A stretch of DNA of 52,977 bases, taken from the NCBI GenBank assembly GCA_041738285.1, contig JBGSQB010000094.1, positions 1-52,977 on the forward strand, written 5' to 3'. Under the pieces are notes generated by a model. It worked only from the letters and a program-made list of their open reading frames with translations. It was not told the origin of the DNA and searched no databases. The stretch is from SZUA-521 sp041738285. GTDB taxonomy: Bacteria > Pseudomonadota > Gammaproteobacteria > Pseudomonadales > Azotimanducaceae. The position numbers and the translations under genes are program-made. Below are positions 8,590 through 15,432 of this stretch, in pieces; positions within the stretch are counted from its first letter, which is position 1, and each line of letters begins with the position of its first letter.

Positions 8590-10014
8590 CTAGTCGGACT
8601 CGCCGCCACTCATACCCAGCTCTTTCATCTTGCGGGTGAGGGTATTGCGGCCCCAGCCGAGTACTTCGGAAGCCTCGCGCCGTCGACCATGGGTGTGGGC
8701 GAGGGCAGCGTTGATCATGATGCGCTCGAACTTCGGCATGGCGACGTTGAGCAACGGCGTGCCGACCTCTGCATCGAAGGTGCCGAGTTCCTCGGATGCC
8801 CAATCAGCCAGTGCAAGTTCCCAGTCGCCGGTGTGCGCGGTCACGGGCTCGGTGGCGCGCAGCTCGGGCGGTAGATCCGCAACATGAATGTCGCGGCCCG
8901 GCGCCATCACGGTAATCCAGCGGCAGGTGTTTTCGAGTTGCCGCACGTTGCCTGGCCAAGGCAGATTACTTAGGAACTTCTCTGTCTCTGGACGCAGCAA
9001 TTTGGGTTCTCCGCCGAGTTCCTCTGCAGCGACCTTGAGAAAGTGTCGTGCCAGGAGCGGAATGTCGATGCGCCTGTCCGCAAGTCGCGGCAGGTGCACG
9101 CGGATGACGTTGAGGCGGTGAAACAGATCGTCTCGGAACCTGCCTTCGGCGACCGCCTGCTCGAGATTCTGATGAGTCGCTGCGATGATGCGCACGTCGA
9201 CCCGCACTGCGGAATGGCCGCCGACACGATAGAACTGGCCATCGGCGAGCACGCGCAAGAGTCGCGTCTGGGTATCGCTCGGCATGTCACCGATCTCATC
9301 GAGAAACAGCGTGCCGCGATCAGCCTGTTCGAATCGTCCCACGCGTTGAGTGGTCGCTCCGGTGAAGGCACCCTTCTCATGGCCAAATAGTTCTGCCTCC
9401 ACGAGATCCTTCGGGATCGCCGCCATGTTGAGCGCGACGAAGGGCTGCTGGGCGCGCGGACTGTGGCGGTGCAGCGCGCGTGCGACGAGCTCTTTGCCAG
9501 TGCCCGACTCGCCATTGATGAGCACAGTGATGTTCGAGTGCGATAGGCGGCCAATGGCGCGGAACACTTCCTGCATCGCTGGCGCCTGCCCGATGATCTC
9601 GGTGACGAGCGGTTCGGGTTCGGCGTCGCGTTCACTGCGACTGTCGCGTGCGTGCGTGACGGCGCGCTTGACCATTGCGACGGCATCGTCGACGTCGAAG
9701 GGCTTGGGCAGATAGTCGAACGCGCCGCTCTGATAGGAGCTCACCGCGCTGTCGAGATCCGAGTGGGCTGTCATGATGATGATTGGCAGCTCTGGATGCG
9801 TGCGATGCACCTGCTGCAACAGGTCGATGCCGTCGAGCCCCGGCATGCGGATGTCGCTGATGATGGCGTCGGGCTGCGATTGCTTCAGTCGCGCGAGCAC
9901 GTCGTCGCCGCTTTCGAACGACTGCGGTACGAGCCCTTCCTGTTCCAGGGCGCGCTCGAGCACCCAGCGGATTGAGCGGTCGTCGTCGACGACCCAGACG
10001 CTATTTCCTGACAT
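8590..10014 (-). CDS. ntrC: Nitrogen regulation response regulator NtrC (NR-I)
   Basis: A 474-residue sigma-54 activator. Receiver domain (about 1-120) with the acidic pocket VVDDD and the phospho-acceptor Asp in AIISDIRMPG. The AAA+ domain (about 140-380) has Walker A GESGTGKE, the sigma-54 contact loop GAFTGA and Walker B GTLFLDEIGD. A Fis-type helix-turn-helix at the C-terminus (RREASEVLGWGRNTLTRKMKEL) binds DNA. Start ATG 10014 is chosen because the sequence from there (MSGNSVWVVDDD) fits NtrC; 10056 would add 14 unrelated residues. It overlaps the end of ntrB by 14 bp. Phosphorylated by NtrB under nitrogen limitation, it would activate the promoters described near 13450 and 11108. Confidence 0.95.
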   Translation of the reverse strand: MSGNSVWVVDDDRSIRWVLERALEQEGLVPQSFESGDDVLARLKQSQPDAIISDIRMPGLDGIDLLQQVHRTHPELPIIIMTAHSDLDSAVSSYQSGAFDYLPKPFDVDDAVAMVKRAVTHARDSRSERDAEPEPLVTEIIGQAPAMQEVFRAIGRLSHSNITVLINGESGTGKELVARALHRHSPRAQQPFVALNMAAIPKDLVEAELFGHEKGAFTGATTQRVGRFEQADRGTLFLDEIGDMPSDTQTRLLRVLADGQFYRVGGHSAVRVDVRIIAATHQNLEQAVAEGRFRDDLFHRLNVIRVHLPRLADRRIDIPLLARHFLKVAAEELGGEPKLLRPETEKFLSNLPWPGNVRQLENTCRWITVMAPGRDIHVADLPPELRATEPVTAHTGDWELALADWASEELGTFDAEVGTPLLNVAMPKFERIMINAALAHTHGRRREASEVLGWGRNTLTRKMKELGMSGGESD

Positions 10015-11083
10015 TGGGCTGCTCCAGCGGCAGGTAGATTGTGAAAGTGGTCTCACCCGGTCGCGACTCGCACTCGATCAGGCCATGGTGCTGATTGACG
10101 ATGCTCTGCGTGATCGACAACCCGAGGCCCGACCCTTCGGCACGGCCACTGATCATCGGGTAGTAGATGCGGTCGAATAACTCCGCAGGAATGCCCGGGC
10201 CGTTGTCCGTGATGTCGATCCTGGCAACGAGTCGGTGGCGCACGTTGCCCATCGTGAACTGGCGGATGACGCGGGTCTTCAGATCGATGCGCGGTGCATC
10301 GGTGTGGGTGAGGGCCTGCTGGGCATTGCGGACGATGTTGAGCACCGCCTGGATGAGCTGTTCGAGGTCGGCCTGAATTTCCGGCAGGCTCGGGTCGTAG
10401 TCGCGCCTGATGCAAATGCGGCCGGGCTCCTCGGCATCGACGAGCTGAATCACGCGCTCGAGCACTTGGTGCAGGTTCACCGCCGAGATTTGTGGCAGAT
10501 GACTGGGCCCAAGCATGCGATCGACGAGATTACGCAGCCGGTCGGCCTCCTCAATGATCACTCTCGTGTAGTCGCGCTGACGCTCGGTTGCCAGTTCGCG
10601 CTCGAGCAATTGCGCAGCGCCGCGAATGCCGCCGAGTGGATTCTTGATCTCGTGGGCGAGGCCCCGCACCAGCTTGCGTGTGGTCTCCTGCACCGACGTC
10701 TGATGATCTTCCCGGTTGATTCGCATCAAGCGATCCAGCGGTGTGATCTCGATCAAGAGCTCAGGATCATGCCGGTCAAGCACCACCGAGACTACGTAGT
10801 CGACGCTCAGCTCGATGCCGTTCGGCCCTCTTACCGAAGCGCCGCGCTTGGTGAATCCCTGCCCGTTGGTGAGCGCATCGGTGAGTTCCGATCGGGTCGC
10901 GGCCGGATCGCAGAAGAGCCGGGTGTGGGCCTCGCCGACGAGGCGCAGGCGGCTGACCTCGAACAGGCTCTCCGCCGCCTGATTGAGAAAGCGGATGCGC
11001 AGGTCATCGCCCAGTACCACGATCGCGGTCGCGAGTTGGTCGAGTAGGTATTCCTGGCTGGGCATGCCGTGCGTACGCTCCAC
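10001..11083 (-). CDS. ntrB: Nitrogen regulation sensor kinase NtrB (NR-II)
   Basis: A 360-residue cytosolic histidine kinase/phosphatase. PAS domain (about 10-110), H-box with HEIKNPLGG (phospho-His in GLAHEIKNPLGGIRG), then the HATPase domain with N-box (NIVRNAQQAL), G1 (DNGPGIP) and G2 (GSGLGLSIT). No membrane segment, as usual for NtrB. Two starts are possible: GTG 11083 (GGAAG six bases upstream) or ATG 11065. If the sigma-54 promoter at 11101-11116 is real, transcription would begin near 11090 and favour ATG 11065. It works with PII (not in this window) to set NtrC phosphorylation. Confidence 0.93.
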   Translation of the reverse strand: MERTHGMPSQEYLLDQLATAIVVLGDDLRIRFLNQAAESLFEVSRLRLVGEAHTRLFCDPAATRSELTDALTNGQGFTKRGASVRGPNGIELSVDYVVSVVLDRHDPELLIEITPLDRLMRINREDHQTSVQETTRKLVRGLAHEIKNPLGGIRGAAQLLERELATERQRDYTRVIIEEADRLRNLVDRMLGPSHLPQISAVNLHQVLERVIQLVDAEEPGRICIRRDYDPSLPEIQADLEQLIQAVLNIVRNAQQALTHTDAPRIDLKTRVIRQFTMGNVRHRLVARIDITDNGPGIPAELFDRIYYPMISGRAEGSGLGLSITQSIVNQHHGLIECESRPGETTFTIYLPLEQPNVRK

Positions 11084-11100
11084 AATAGACTTCCGGGGGT

Positions 11101-11116
11101 TGCAAGTATCGGTCCA
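11101..11116 (-). promoter_or_regulatory. Putative sigma-54 promoter of ntrBC
   Basis: On the minus strand TGGACCGATACTTGCA matches the -24/-12 consensus (TGGCACGNNNNTTGCW) with the invariant GG and GC at the correct 10-bp spacing; the mismatches fall at the CA of the -24 element. It lies about 18 bp ahead of the GTG and 36 bp ahead of the ATG start of ntrB. Confidence 0.5.
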
Positions 11117-11211
11117 AGCATTCGGGGTTTAAGTGAGCGCACACTTACAGGACAGCTCAATAAACTCGATTCCAAGCGGAGACTCGGGCCGAACTCAACC
11201 CCTATGAGAGC

Positions 11212-11226
11212 GCACCAAAATAGTGC
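11212..11226. promoter_or_regulatory. NtrC-binding site upstream of ntrB
   Basis: GCACCAAAATAGTGC matches the NtrC palindrome GCACC-N5-GGTGC at 9 of 10 arm bases, with the A/T-rich centre typical of strong sites. Its centre is about 129 bp upstream of the start point expected from the sigma-54 promoter at 11101-11116, a normal enhancer distance, and suggests autoregulation of ntrBC. Confidence 0.65.
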
Positions 11227-11268
11227 GAAGAAGGTGAAGCGTCAAATGGGAAGGCGTGGGCGCGGGTA

Positions 11269-11811
11269 TCAAGGAGCGCGCGGCGCGGGCCGCGGTCCAC
11301 CCACCGCCACGCGCAGCATGTGAAAGCTGGTCTCCTGGCTCTGGGCGACGACGGCATTGTCGCGATTGACGATGCGGGCGGCGGCGGTGTGGCTGCCGCG
11401 ATCGATGTTCGACAGGATGAACTGATTGTCCTGGGCCTCGACTTCCGTGGACACCCCGTCGAGTACCAGCAGCAGACGGTGGTCGCCACGCAAGGCGGGA
11501 GACAGGGCGACCGAGATGGTGACATTGCCGGCATTGTCGCGGATGGCCGTGTCCGGTGCGGGGTCGACCACTTCGAACACCGCGTAGTAATTGGCGTCGA
11601 CGGCCGCGGCGTTGCTGAAACTATCGGCCGGCGGCGCAACCGGGGCAGCGGGTTCATAGGAGTTGGTCGGCGTGACCTGCACCCTTTCGGCCTTGTTCGG
11701 CGGTGGCAGGTCGGAGAAGACCACGTTGCCGAACTCATCGACCGATTTGAAGATCTCCGCCCACAGGGGCGTAGCAAACGTCACGATTAGACAGATCAGC
11801 CAGCGGCGCAT
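11269..11811 (-). CDS. Exported DUF4124 protein between glnA and ntrBC
   Basis: 180 residues from ATG 11811 (11853 would put 14 residues before the signal peptide). Signal peptide MRRWLICLIVTFATPLWA, then a DUF4124 domain (EIFKSVDEFGNVVFSDLPPP), a small exposed domain common in gammaproteobacterial envelope proteins and often found in genes next to glnA/ntrB. The C-terminal half (about 75-170) reads like a beta-sandwich (VVDPAPDTAIRDNAGNVTISVAL). Function unknown. It sits between the glnA terminator and the ntrB promoter region, so it may be its own transcript. Confidence 0.8.
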   Translation of the reverse strand: MRRWLICLIVTFATPLWAEIFKSVDEFGNVVFSDLPPPNKAERVQVTPTNSYEPAAPVAPPADSFSNAAAVDANYYAVFEVVDPAPDTAIRDNAGNVTISVALSPALRGDHRLLLVLDGVSTEVEAQDNQFILSNIDRGSHTAAARIVNRDNAVVAQSQETSFHMLRVAVGGPRPAPRAP

Positions 11812-11861
11812 GGGAGTGAATCGCTCGTAGGTTGGCCACCAATATGGGCGCAACGCGGGCG

Positions 11862-11893
11862 AAAAAAAACCCCGACCGTGTGAACGGTCGGGG
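11862..11893 (-). terminator. Rho-independent terminator of glnA
   Basis: A perfect 10-bp stem (CCCCGACCGT / ACGGTCGGGG, 11870-11879 with 11884-11893) with a 4-base loop is followed on the minus strand by eight T residues. It lies 35 bp after the glnA stop and separates glnA from the DUF4124 and ntrBC genes. Confidence 0.93.
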
Positions 11894-11928
11894 TAATTTG
11901 TGAGCTACCGCTCGATGTGAACAGCTGC

Positions 11929-13341
11929 TCAGACGCTGTAGTACAACTCGAACTCGGCTGGATGAGTCGTCATGTTGATGTACTGGACGTCCTGGCGCTT
12001 GAGCGCGATGTAGGCGTCGATCTGATCGTCAGTGAACACGCCACCTTTCTTGAGGAACGCCCGGTCCTCGCTCAGGCAGTCCAGTGCCTGCTCCAGCGAC
12101 GAGGCGACGGTCGGTACCCCTTCGAGCTCTTCGGGCTCGAGGTCGTACAGATCCTTGTCGAATGGATCCCCCGGGTGGATCTTGTTTTGAATGCCATCCA
12201 GGCCCGCCATCATCATCGCGGCAAACGCCAGATACGGGTTGGCGGTGCTGTCGGGGAAGCGTACTTCCACCCGGAAGCCGCGTGGGTTCCCGCCCTGAAT
12301 GTACGGGATGCGGATCGAAGCCGAGCGATTGCGGCCGGAGTACGCAAGCAGGACCGGTGCTTCGAAGCCCGGCACCAGGCGCTTGTACGAGTTGGTGCCG
12401 GCGTTGGTGAAGCCGTTGAGCGCGCGAGCGTGTTTGATGATGCCGCCGATGTAGAACAGTGCTGTTTCCGACAGGCCCGCGTAACCGTCGCCGTGGAAAA
12501 GGTTCTTGCCGCCCTTGGCGATCGACTGGTGGACGTGCATGCCGCTACCGTTGTCACCGACCAGAGGCTTGGGCATGAACGTCGCGGTTTTTCCGTAGGC
12601 GTGCGCGACGTTGTGCACGACGTACTTGTAGATCTGCAGCTCGTCTGCCTTCTTCACCAGCGTATTGAAGCGCATGCCGATTTCGTTCTGACCGGCAGTT
12701 GCCACCTCATGATGATGTACTTCGATGTCGAGGCCCATCGCCGTCATCGTGCTGCACATGGCGTTGCGCAGGTCGACGTGCGAATCGACTGGCGGTACGG
12801 GAAAGTAGCCGCCCTTGATACGCGGTCGGTGACCGAGGTTGCCGCCTTCGAAATCCGAATGGGACTCCCACGCCGCTTCTTCCGCGGAGATCGCGTAGGA
12901 CGCACCCGACATCGCAACTTTCCAGCGCACGTCGTCGAAGACGAAGAATTCTGCTTCCGGGCCAAAGTAGGCGGCGTCGCCGATGCCGCTCGACTTGAGA
13001 TACGCCTCGGCCAACTTCGCCGTCGAGCGTGGATCGCGAGCGTAGGGTTGCATCGTGCTGGGTTCAATGATGTCGCAGCGCAGGTTCAGTGTCGTCTCGT
13101 CGCGGAACGGGTCGAGCACCGGCGTGGAGTCGTCCGGCATCAGGATCATGTCGGACTCGTTGATGGCCTTCCAACCGGCGATGGACGAACCGTCGAACAT
13201 GAACCCGTCTTCGAACGAATCGCCGTCGACTTTGCTCACGGGAAATGTAGTGTGCTGTTCTTTACCACGCGGATCGGTGAAGCGCAGGTCCACCCATTTC
13301 ACGTCGTGGTCTTTGATCATCTTCAGCGTGTTCTCGGACAT
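11929..13341 (-). CDS. glnA: Type I glutamine synthetase GlnA
   Basis: A 470-residue glutamine synthetase joining ammonia to glutamate with ATP; a dodecamer in the cytosol. Visible features: the beta-grasp N-terminus, MFDGSSIAGWK, the metal-site segments EAEFFVFDD and NGSGMHVHQS, the ATP-loop region KRLVPGFEAP, and Tyr399 in DLYDLEPEE, the adenylylation site of the GS-I-beta class. Length and motifs are those of the enterobacterial type. It is a single-gene transcript with its own sigma-54 promoter, NtrC boxes and terminator. Confidence 0.98.
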   Translation of the reverse strand: MSENTLKMIKDHDVKWVDLRFTDPRGKEQHTTFPVSKVDGDSFEDGFMFDGSSIAGWKAINESDMILMPDDSTPVLDPFRDETTLNLRCDIIEPSTMQPYARDPRSTAKLAEAYLKSSGIGDAAYFGPEAEFFVFDDVRWKVAMSGASYAISAEEAAWESHSDFEGGNLGHRPRIKGGYFPVPPVDSHVDLRNAMCSTMTAMGLDIEVHHHEVATAGQNEIGMRFNTLVKKADELQIYKYVVHNVAHAYGKTATFMPKPLVGDNGSGMHVHQSIAKGGKNLFHGDGYAGLSETALFYIGGIIKHARALNGFTNAGTNSYKRLVPGFEAPVLLAYSGRNRSASIRIPYIQGGNPRGFRVEVRFPDSTANPYLAFAAMMMAGLDGIQNKIHPGDPFDKDLYDLEPEELEGVPTVASSLEQALDCLSEDRAFLKKGGVFTDDQIDAYIALKRQDVQYINMTTHPAEFELYYSV

Positions 13342-13449
13342 GGCAGTCGGCGCTCCTTGACTCGTTCGTTGGTAGATTTCATGACGGCTCGCAGTCGCCC
13401 GCGGTTGCTCCGCGGCCCCCGCCGGTGGGCCATCTTAGACCGGGGAAAG

Positions 13450-13466
13450 AGCAATAGTCATGCCAC
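13450..13466 (-). promoter_or_regulatory. Sigma-54 promoter of glnA
   Basis: On the minus strand TGGCATGACTATTGCT fits the -24/-12 consensus TGGCACGNNNNTTGCW almost perfectly (one change, C to T, which is frequent), with GG and GC ten bases apart. Start of transcription would be near 13440, leaving a leader of about 100 bases before the glnA ATG at 13341. Confidence 0.8.
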
Positions 13467-13517
13467 GCGCAGAGGCAGACGATCTAGGAATGAGCGCGTG
13501 AGTAAGCGCTCACATGC

Positions 13518-13534
13518 GCACCAATATAGGGCGC
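13518..13534. promoter_or_regulatory. Second, imperfect NtrC-like half-site pair upstream of glnA
   Basis: GCACC and GGCGC arms are separated by seven bases (AATATAG) instead of five. It lies 28 bp centre to centre from the better site at 13547-13561, close to three helical turns, as expected for cooperating NtrC dimers. The wrong spacing makes this a weak candidate. Confidence 0.35.
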
Positions 13535-13546
13535 TGTATTGTATGC

Positions 13547-13561
13547 GCACCAAAAAGGCGC
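13547..13561. promoter_or_regulatory. NtrC-binding site upstream of glnA
   Basis: GCACCAAAAAGGCGC matches the palindrome GCACC-N5-GGTGC at 9 of 10 arm bases with an all-A centre. Its centre is about 115 bp upstream of the expected glnA start point, like the strong NtrC sites at enterobacterial glnAp2. It ends two bases before the last codon of the neighbouring tusA-like gene. Confidence 0.7.
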
Positions 13562-13562
13562 G

Positions 13563-13808
13563 TCACCCGGCGCCGGCCGCTGGGCCAATGCGCACGCGAA
13601 TGCGAATGAGCCGGTCTTCCCGGCTCTGATCGACGACCACATGGCCGTGCACTCGGCACCAGGCCGGAATGTCGTGCATGACCCCAGGGTCGCTCGCCAG
13701 CACTTCGATCTCGGTACCGGGGGCGGCACCTTTGGCGGCACTCTGCAGGCGGATCACCGGCAACGGGCAGAGCAGTCGCCGGGCGTCGACCAGCACTGGG
13801 TCAGACAT
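13563..13808 (-). CDS. TusA-like sulfur carrier protein
   Basis: 81 residues from ATG 13808. The N-terminus MSDPVLVDARRLLCPLPVIRLQ contains the CPxP signature (CPLP) of TusA/SirA/YeeD proteins, whose Cys carries persulfide sulfur. The rest fits the small alpha/beta fold of the family (GTEIEVLASDPGVMHDIPAWC). It overlaps the stop of the PP-loop gene upstream by 8 bp, so the two are probably translated together, and the obvious inference is that it hands sulfur to that enzyme. Confidence 0.85.
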   Translation of the reverse strand: MSDPVLVDARRLLCPLPVIRLQSAAKGAAPGTEIEVLASDPGVMHDIPAWCRVHGHVVVDQSREDRLIRIRVRIGPAAGAG

Positions 13809-14850
13809 GCCAGGCGGGGTCGATATCGGCCGCCGCCATGGGGGTGACGTCGATCGTGCGGACCGACTCACGCGGCGCGTGCACCGATACGCGTACCCGT
13901 TCAGCTTCGCGGCCCTGGCTGAATCGCGCCGCGATCCGCGCCGCGAGTTCGAGGTCGGCGTCCGTGGCCGCGCCGTCAATCAGCGTGAGGGGCCCAAGGT
14001 GGCTGTCGATGCGCAAATGCGTGAATTGTTTGCGATAGCCTTCCAGAAAGTTGTTCTCGCCTTCGTCGCGGGCAACGATCAGCTTGAAGTACGGCGCGGG
14101 GCGCAGGTGCCGACCGACTTTGAGCAACACGATGTCGTCGATCTCGTAGTCGCGCACACCGCGCGAACGCCACAAATCGCGCAGTTTCGCGCTGTAGCTC
14201 TTGTCCGTGAGAAAGCAGCATCCACCAGCGGGTTGCGCGTATTCGGTGAATCCGTAGCGCGCCGCGAGCGCCATTTGCGGCTTTCGGCTGCGACCGTGAA
14301 AACCGTGCAGTGCTTCCCGATCGATCCAACCCTCACGCTCAGGCAGCGTGGGCGGCAGATTCTTCGCGGTGAGCGGACGCACCAGCCGATCATCTGCGCC
14401 CGACTCCCGGGCGATGATGGGCATGGTCTCTTTTCGCTGAGATTTGGGTCGCTGGCCGATCACCTCACCCGTAATGATGAAGTCGAAGCCGTTCTCCTCC
14501 ATGAACCCCCAGGCCTTGGCCTTGTGAACCATGAAGATCTTGCAGTCGAGACAGGGGTTCAGATGCTGTCCGTAGCCGTGCTTCGGATTGAGCACGACAT
14601 CCTTGTACTCCTCGGATACATCGATGATGTTGAGCTTGATGCCCAGCGTTTCAGCCACCCACAGTGCGTTGTTGCGCTTCTGCCGGTCCTGATCTTTGCT
14701 GCGAATGGCGTGCGTGTGACCTTCCACACAAAAACCGGTGTAGAAGTTCAGCCCTTCGACTGTGACGCCCTGCTCCATGATGACTCTTGCAGCCAACATT
14801 GAGTCGAGTCCGCCTGAGATAAGCGCGACAGCCTTGCGTGGTTCGTTCAT
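13801..14850 (-). CDS. MnmA/ThiI-like PP-loop sulfurtransferase
   Basis: 349 residues. The N-terminal PP-loop ATPase motif is ALISGGLDSMLAA, the adenylation site of tRNA thiolases. Cysteines occur as NPCLDCK (about residue 99-102) and AQPAGGCCFL (about 210), placed like the two catalytic cysteines of MnmA. There is no THUMP or rhodanese domain, so it is not a standard ThiI, and it lacks the MnmA C-terminal barrel sequences I would recognise; the C-terminal 130 residues may be an RNA-binding domain. In Pseudomonas, as I recall it, thiI lies between typA and glnA, exactly where this gene lies. A tRNA or cofactor thiolation role is inferred; the substrate is unknown. Confidence 0.75.
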   Translation of the reverse strand: MNEPRKAVALISGGLDSMLAARVIMEQGVTVEGLNFYTGFCVEGHTHAIRSKDQDRQKRNNALWVAETLGIKLNIIDVSEEYKDVVLNPKHGYGQHLNPCLDCKIFMVHKAKAWGFMEENGFDFIITGEVIGQRPKSQRKETMPIIARESGADDRLVRPLTAKNLPPTLPEREGWIDREALHGFHGRSRKPQMALAARYGFTEYAQPAGGCCFLTDKSYSAKLRDLWRSRGVRDYEIDDIVLLKVGRHLRPAPYFKLIVARDEGENNFLEGYRKQFTHLRIDSHLGPLTLIDGAATDADLELAARIAARFSQGREAERVRVSVHAPRESVRTIDVTPMAAADIDPAWHV

Positions 14851-14940
14851 AATGCCGCGCCTTTTTTCCAGGCGGCCGCTGTACAGGGGCCGCGCAGTCT
14901 AGCATTCGGAACATCCGCCAACCAATTCTCGAGATTATTC

Positions 14941-15411
14941 ATGAACCGTGCGAATGCCTTGCGCAACGTCGCCATCGTCGCGCATGTCGACCATGGCAAA
15001 ACCACCCTCGTAGACCGCCTGCTCAGTCAGACGGGCACACTCGACCCGCGTAAGGCGGTCACCGAACGCGTCATGGACAGCAATGACATCGAACGCGAGC
15101 GCGGCATCACGATTCTGGCTAAGACCACCGCGATCACCTATCGCGATCACCGGGTGAACATCGTCGACACGCCCGGGCACGCGGACTTCGGCGGCGAAGT
15201 GGAGCGCATCCTGTCGATGGTGGATTCGGTGCTGCTGCTGGTCGATGCGGTGGATGGTCCGATGCCGCAGACCCGGTTCGTCACCCGCAAGGCGTTTGCC
15301 CAGGGGTTGAAGCCGATTGTCGTCATCAACAAGGTCGACCGCGCCGGCGCGCGACCCCACAAGGTCGTCGATCTCGTGTTCGATCTGTTTCATTCGCTTG
15401 ATGCAACCTAA
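14941..15411 (+). CDS. typA: TypA/BipA GTPase, N-terminal part before an in-frame stop
   Basis: Residues 1-156 of TypA (BipA), a ribosome-binding translational GTPase of stress and cold response. G1 AHVDHGKTT, G2 region ERERGITI, G3 DTPGHADFGGE and G4 NKVDR are intact. The frame stops at TAA 15409-15411 after FHSLDAT, in the middle of the GTPase domain. The same frame continues at once with EHLDFPVVFTSAL, which is normal TypA sequence, so this is one gene with a single nonsense codon. A GAA-to-TAA change would explain it. Either a real inactivating mutation or a base-calling or assembly error; a stand-alone product of this length would not be functional. Confidence 0.85.
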   Translation: MNRANALRNVAIVAHVDHGKTTLVDRLLSQTGTLDPRKAVTERVMDSNDIERERGITILAKTTAITYRDHRVNIVDTPGHADFGGEVERILSMVDSVLLLVDAVDGPMPQTRFVTRKAFAQGLKPIVVINKVDRAGARPHKVVDLVFDLFHSLDAT

Positions 15412-15432
15412 GAGCATCTCGACTTCCCGGTT

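Noticed and set aside
11836..11850. CCACCAATATGGGCG as an NtrC site ahead of the DUF4124 gene
   Set aside because: The arms match GCACC/GGTGC poorly and there is no sigma-54 element nearby.
11917..13629. 570-codon frame on the plus strand opposite glnA
   Set aside because: Antisense of an intact glutamine synthetase; it also runs through the glnA promoter region and has no recognisable domain.
15409..15411. TAA as a recoded sense codon or programmed read-through
   Set aside because: TAA ends another intact gene in the window and there is no downstream structure characteristic of recoding; mutation or error is simpler.
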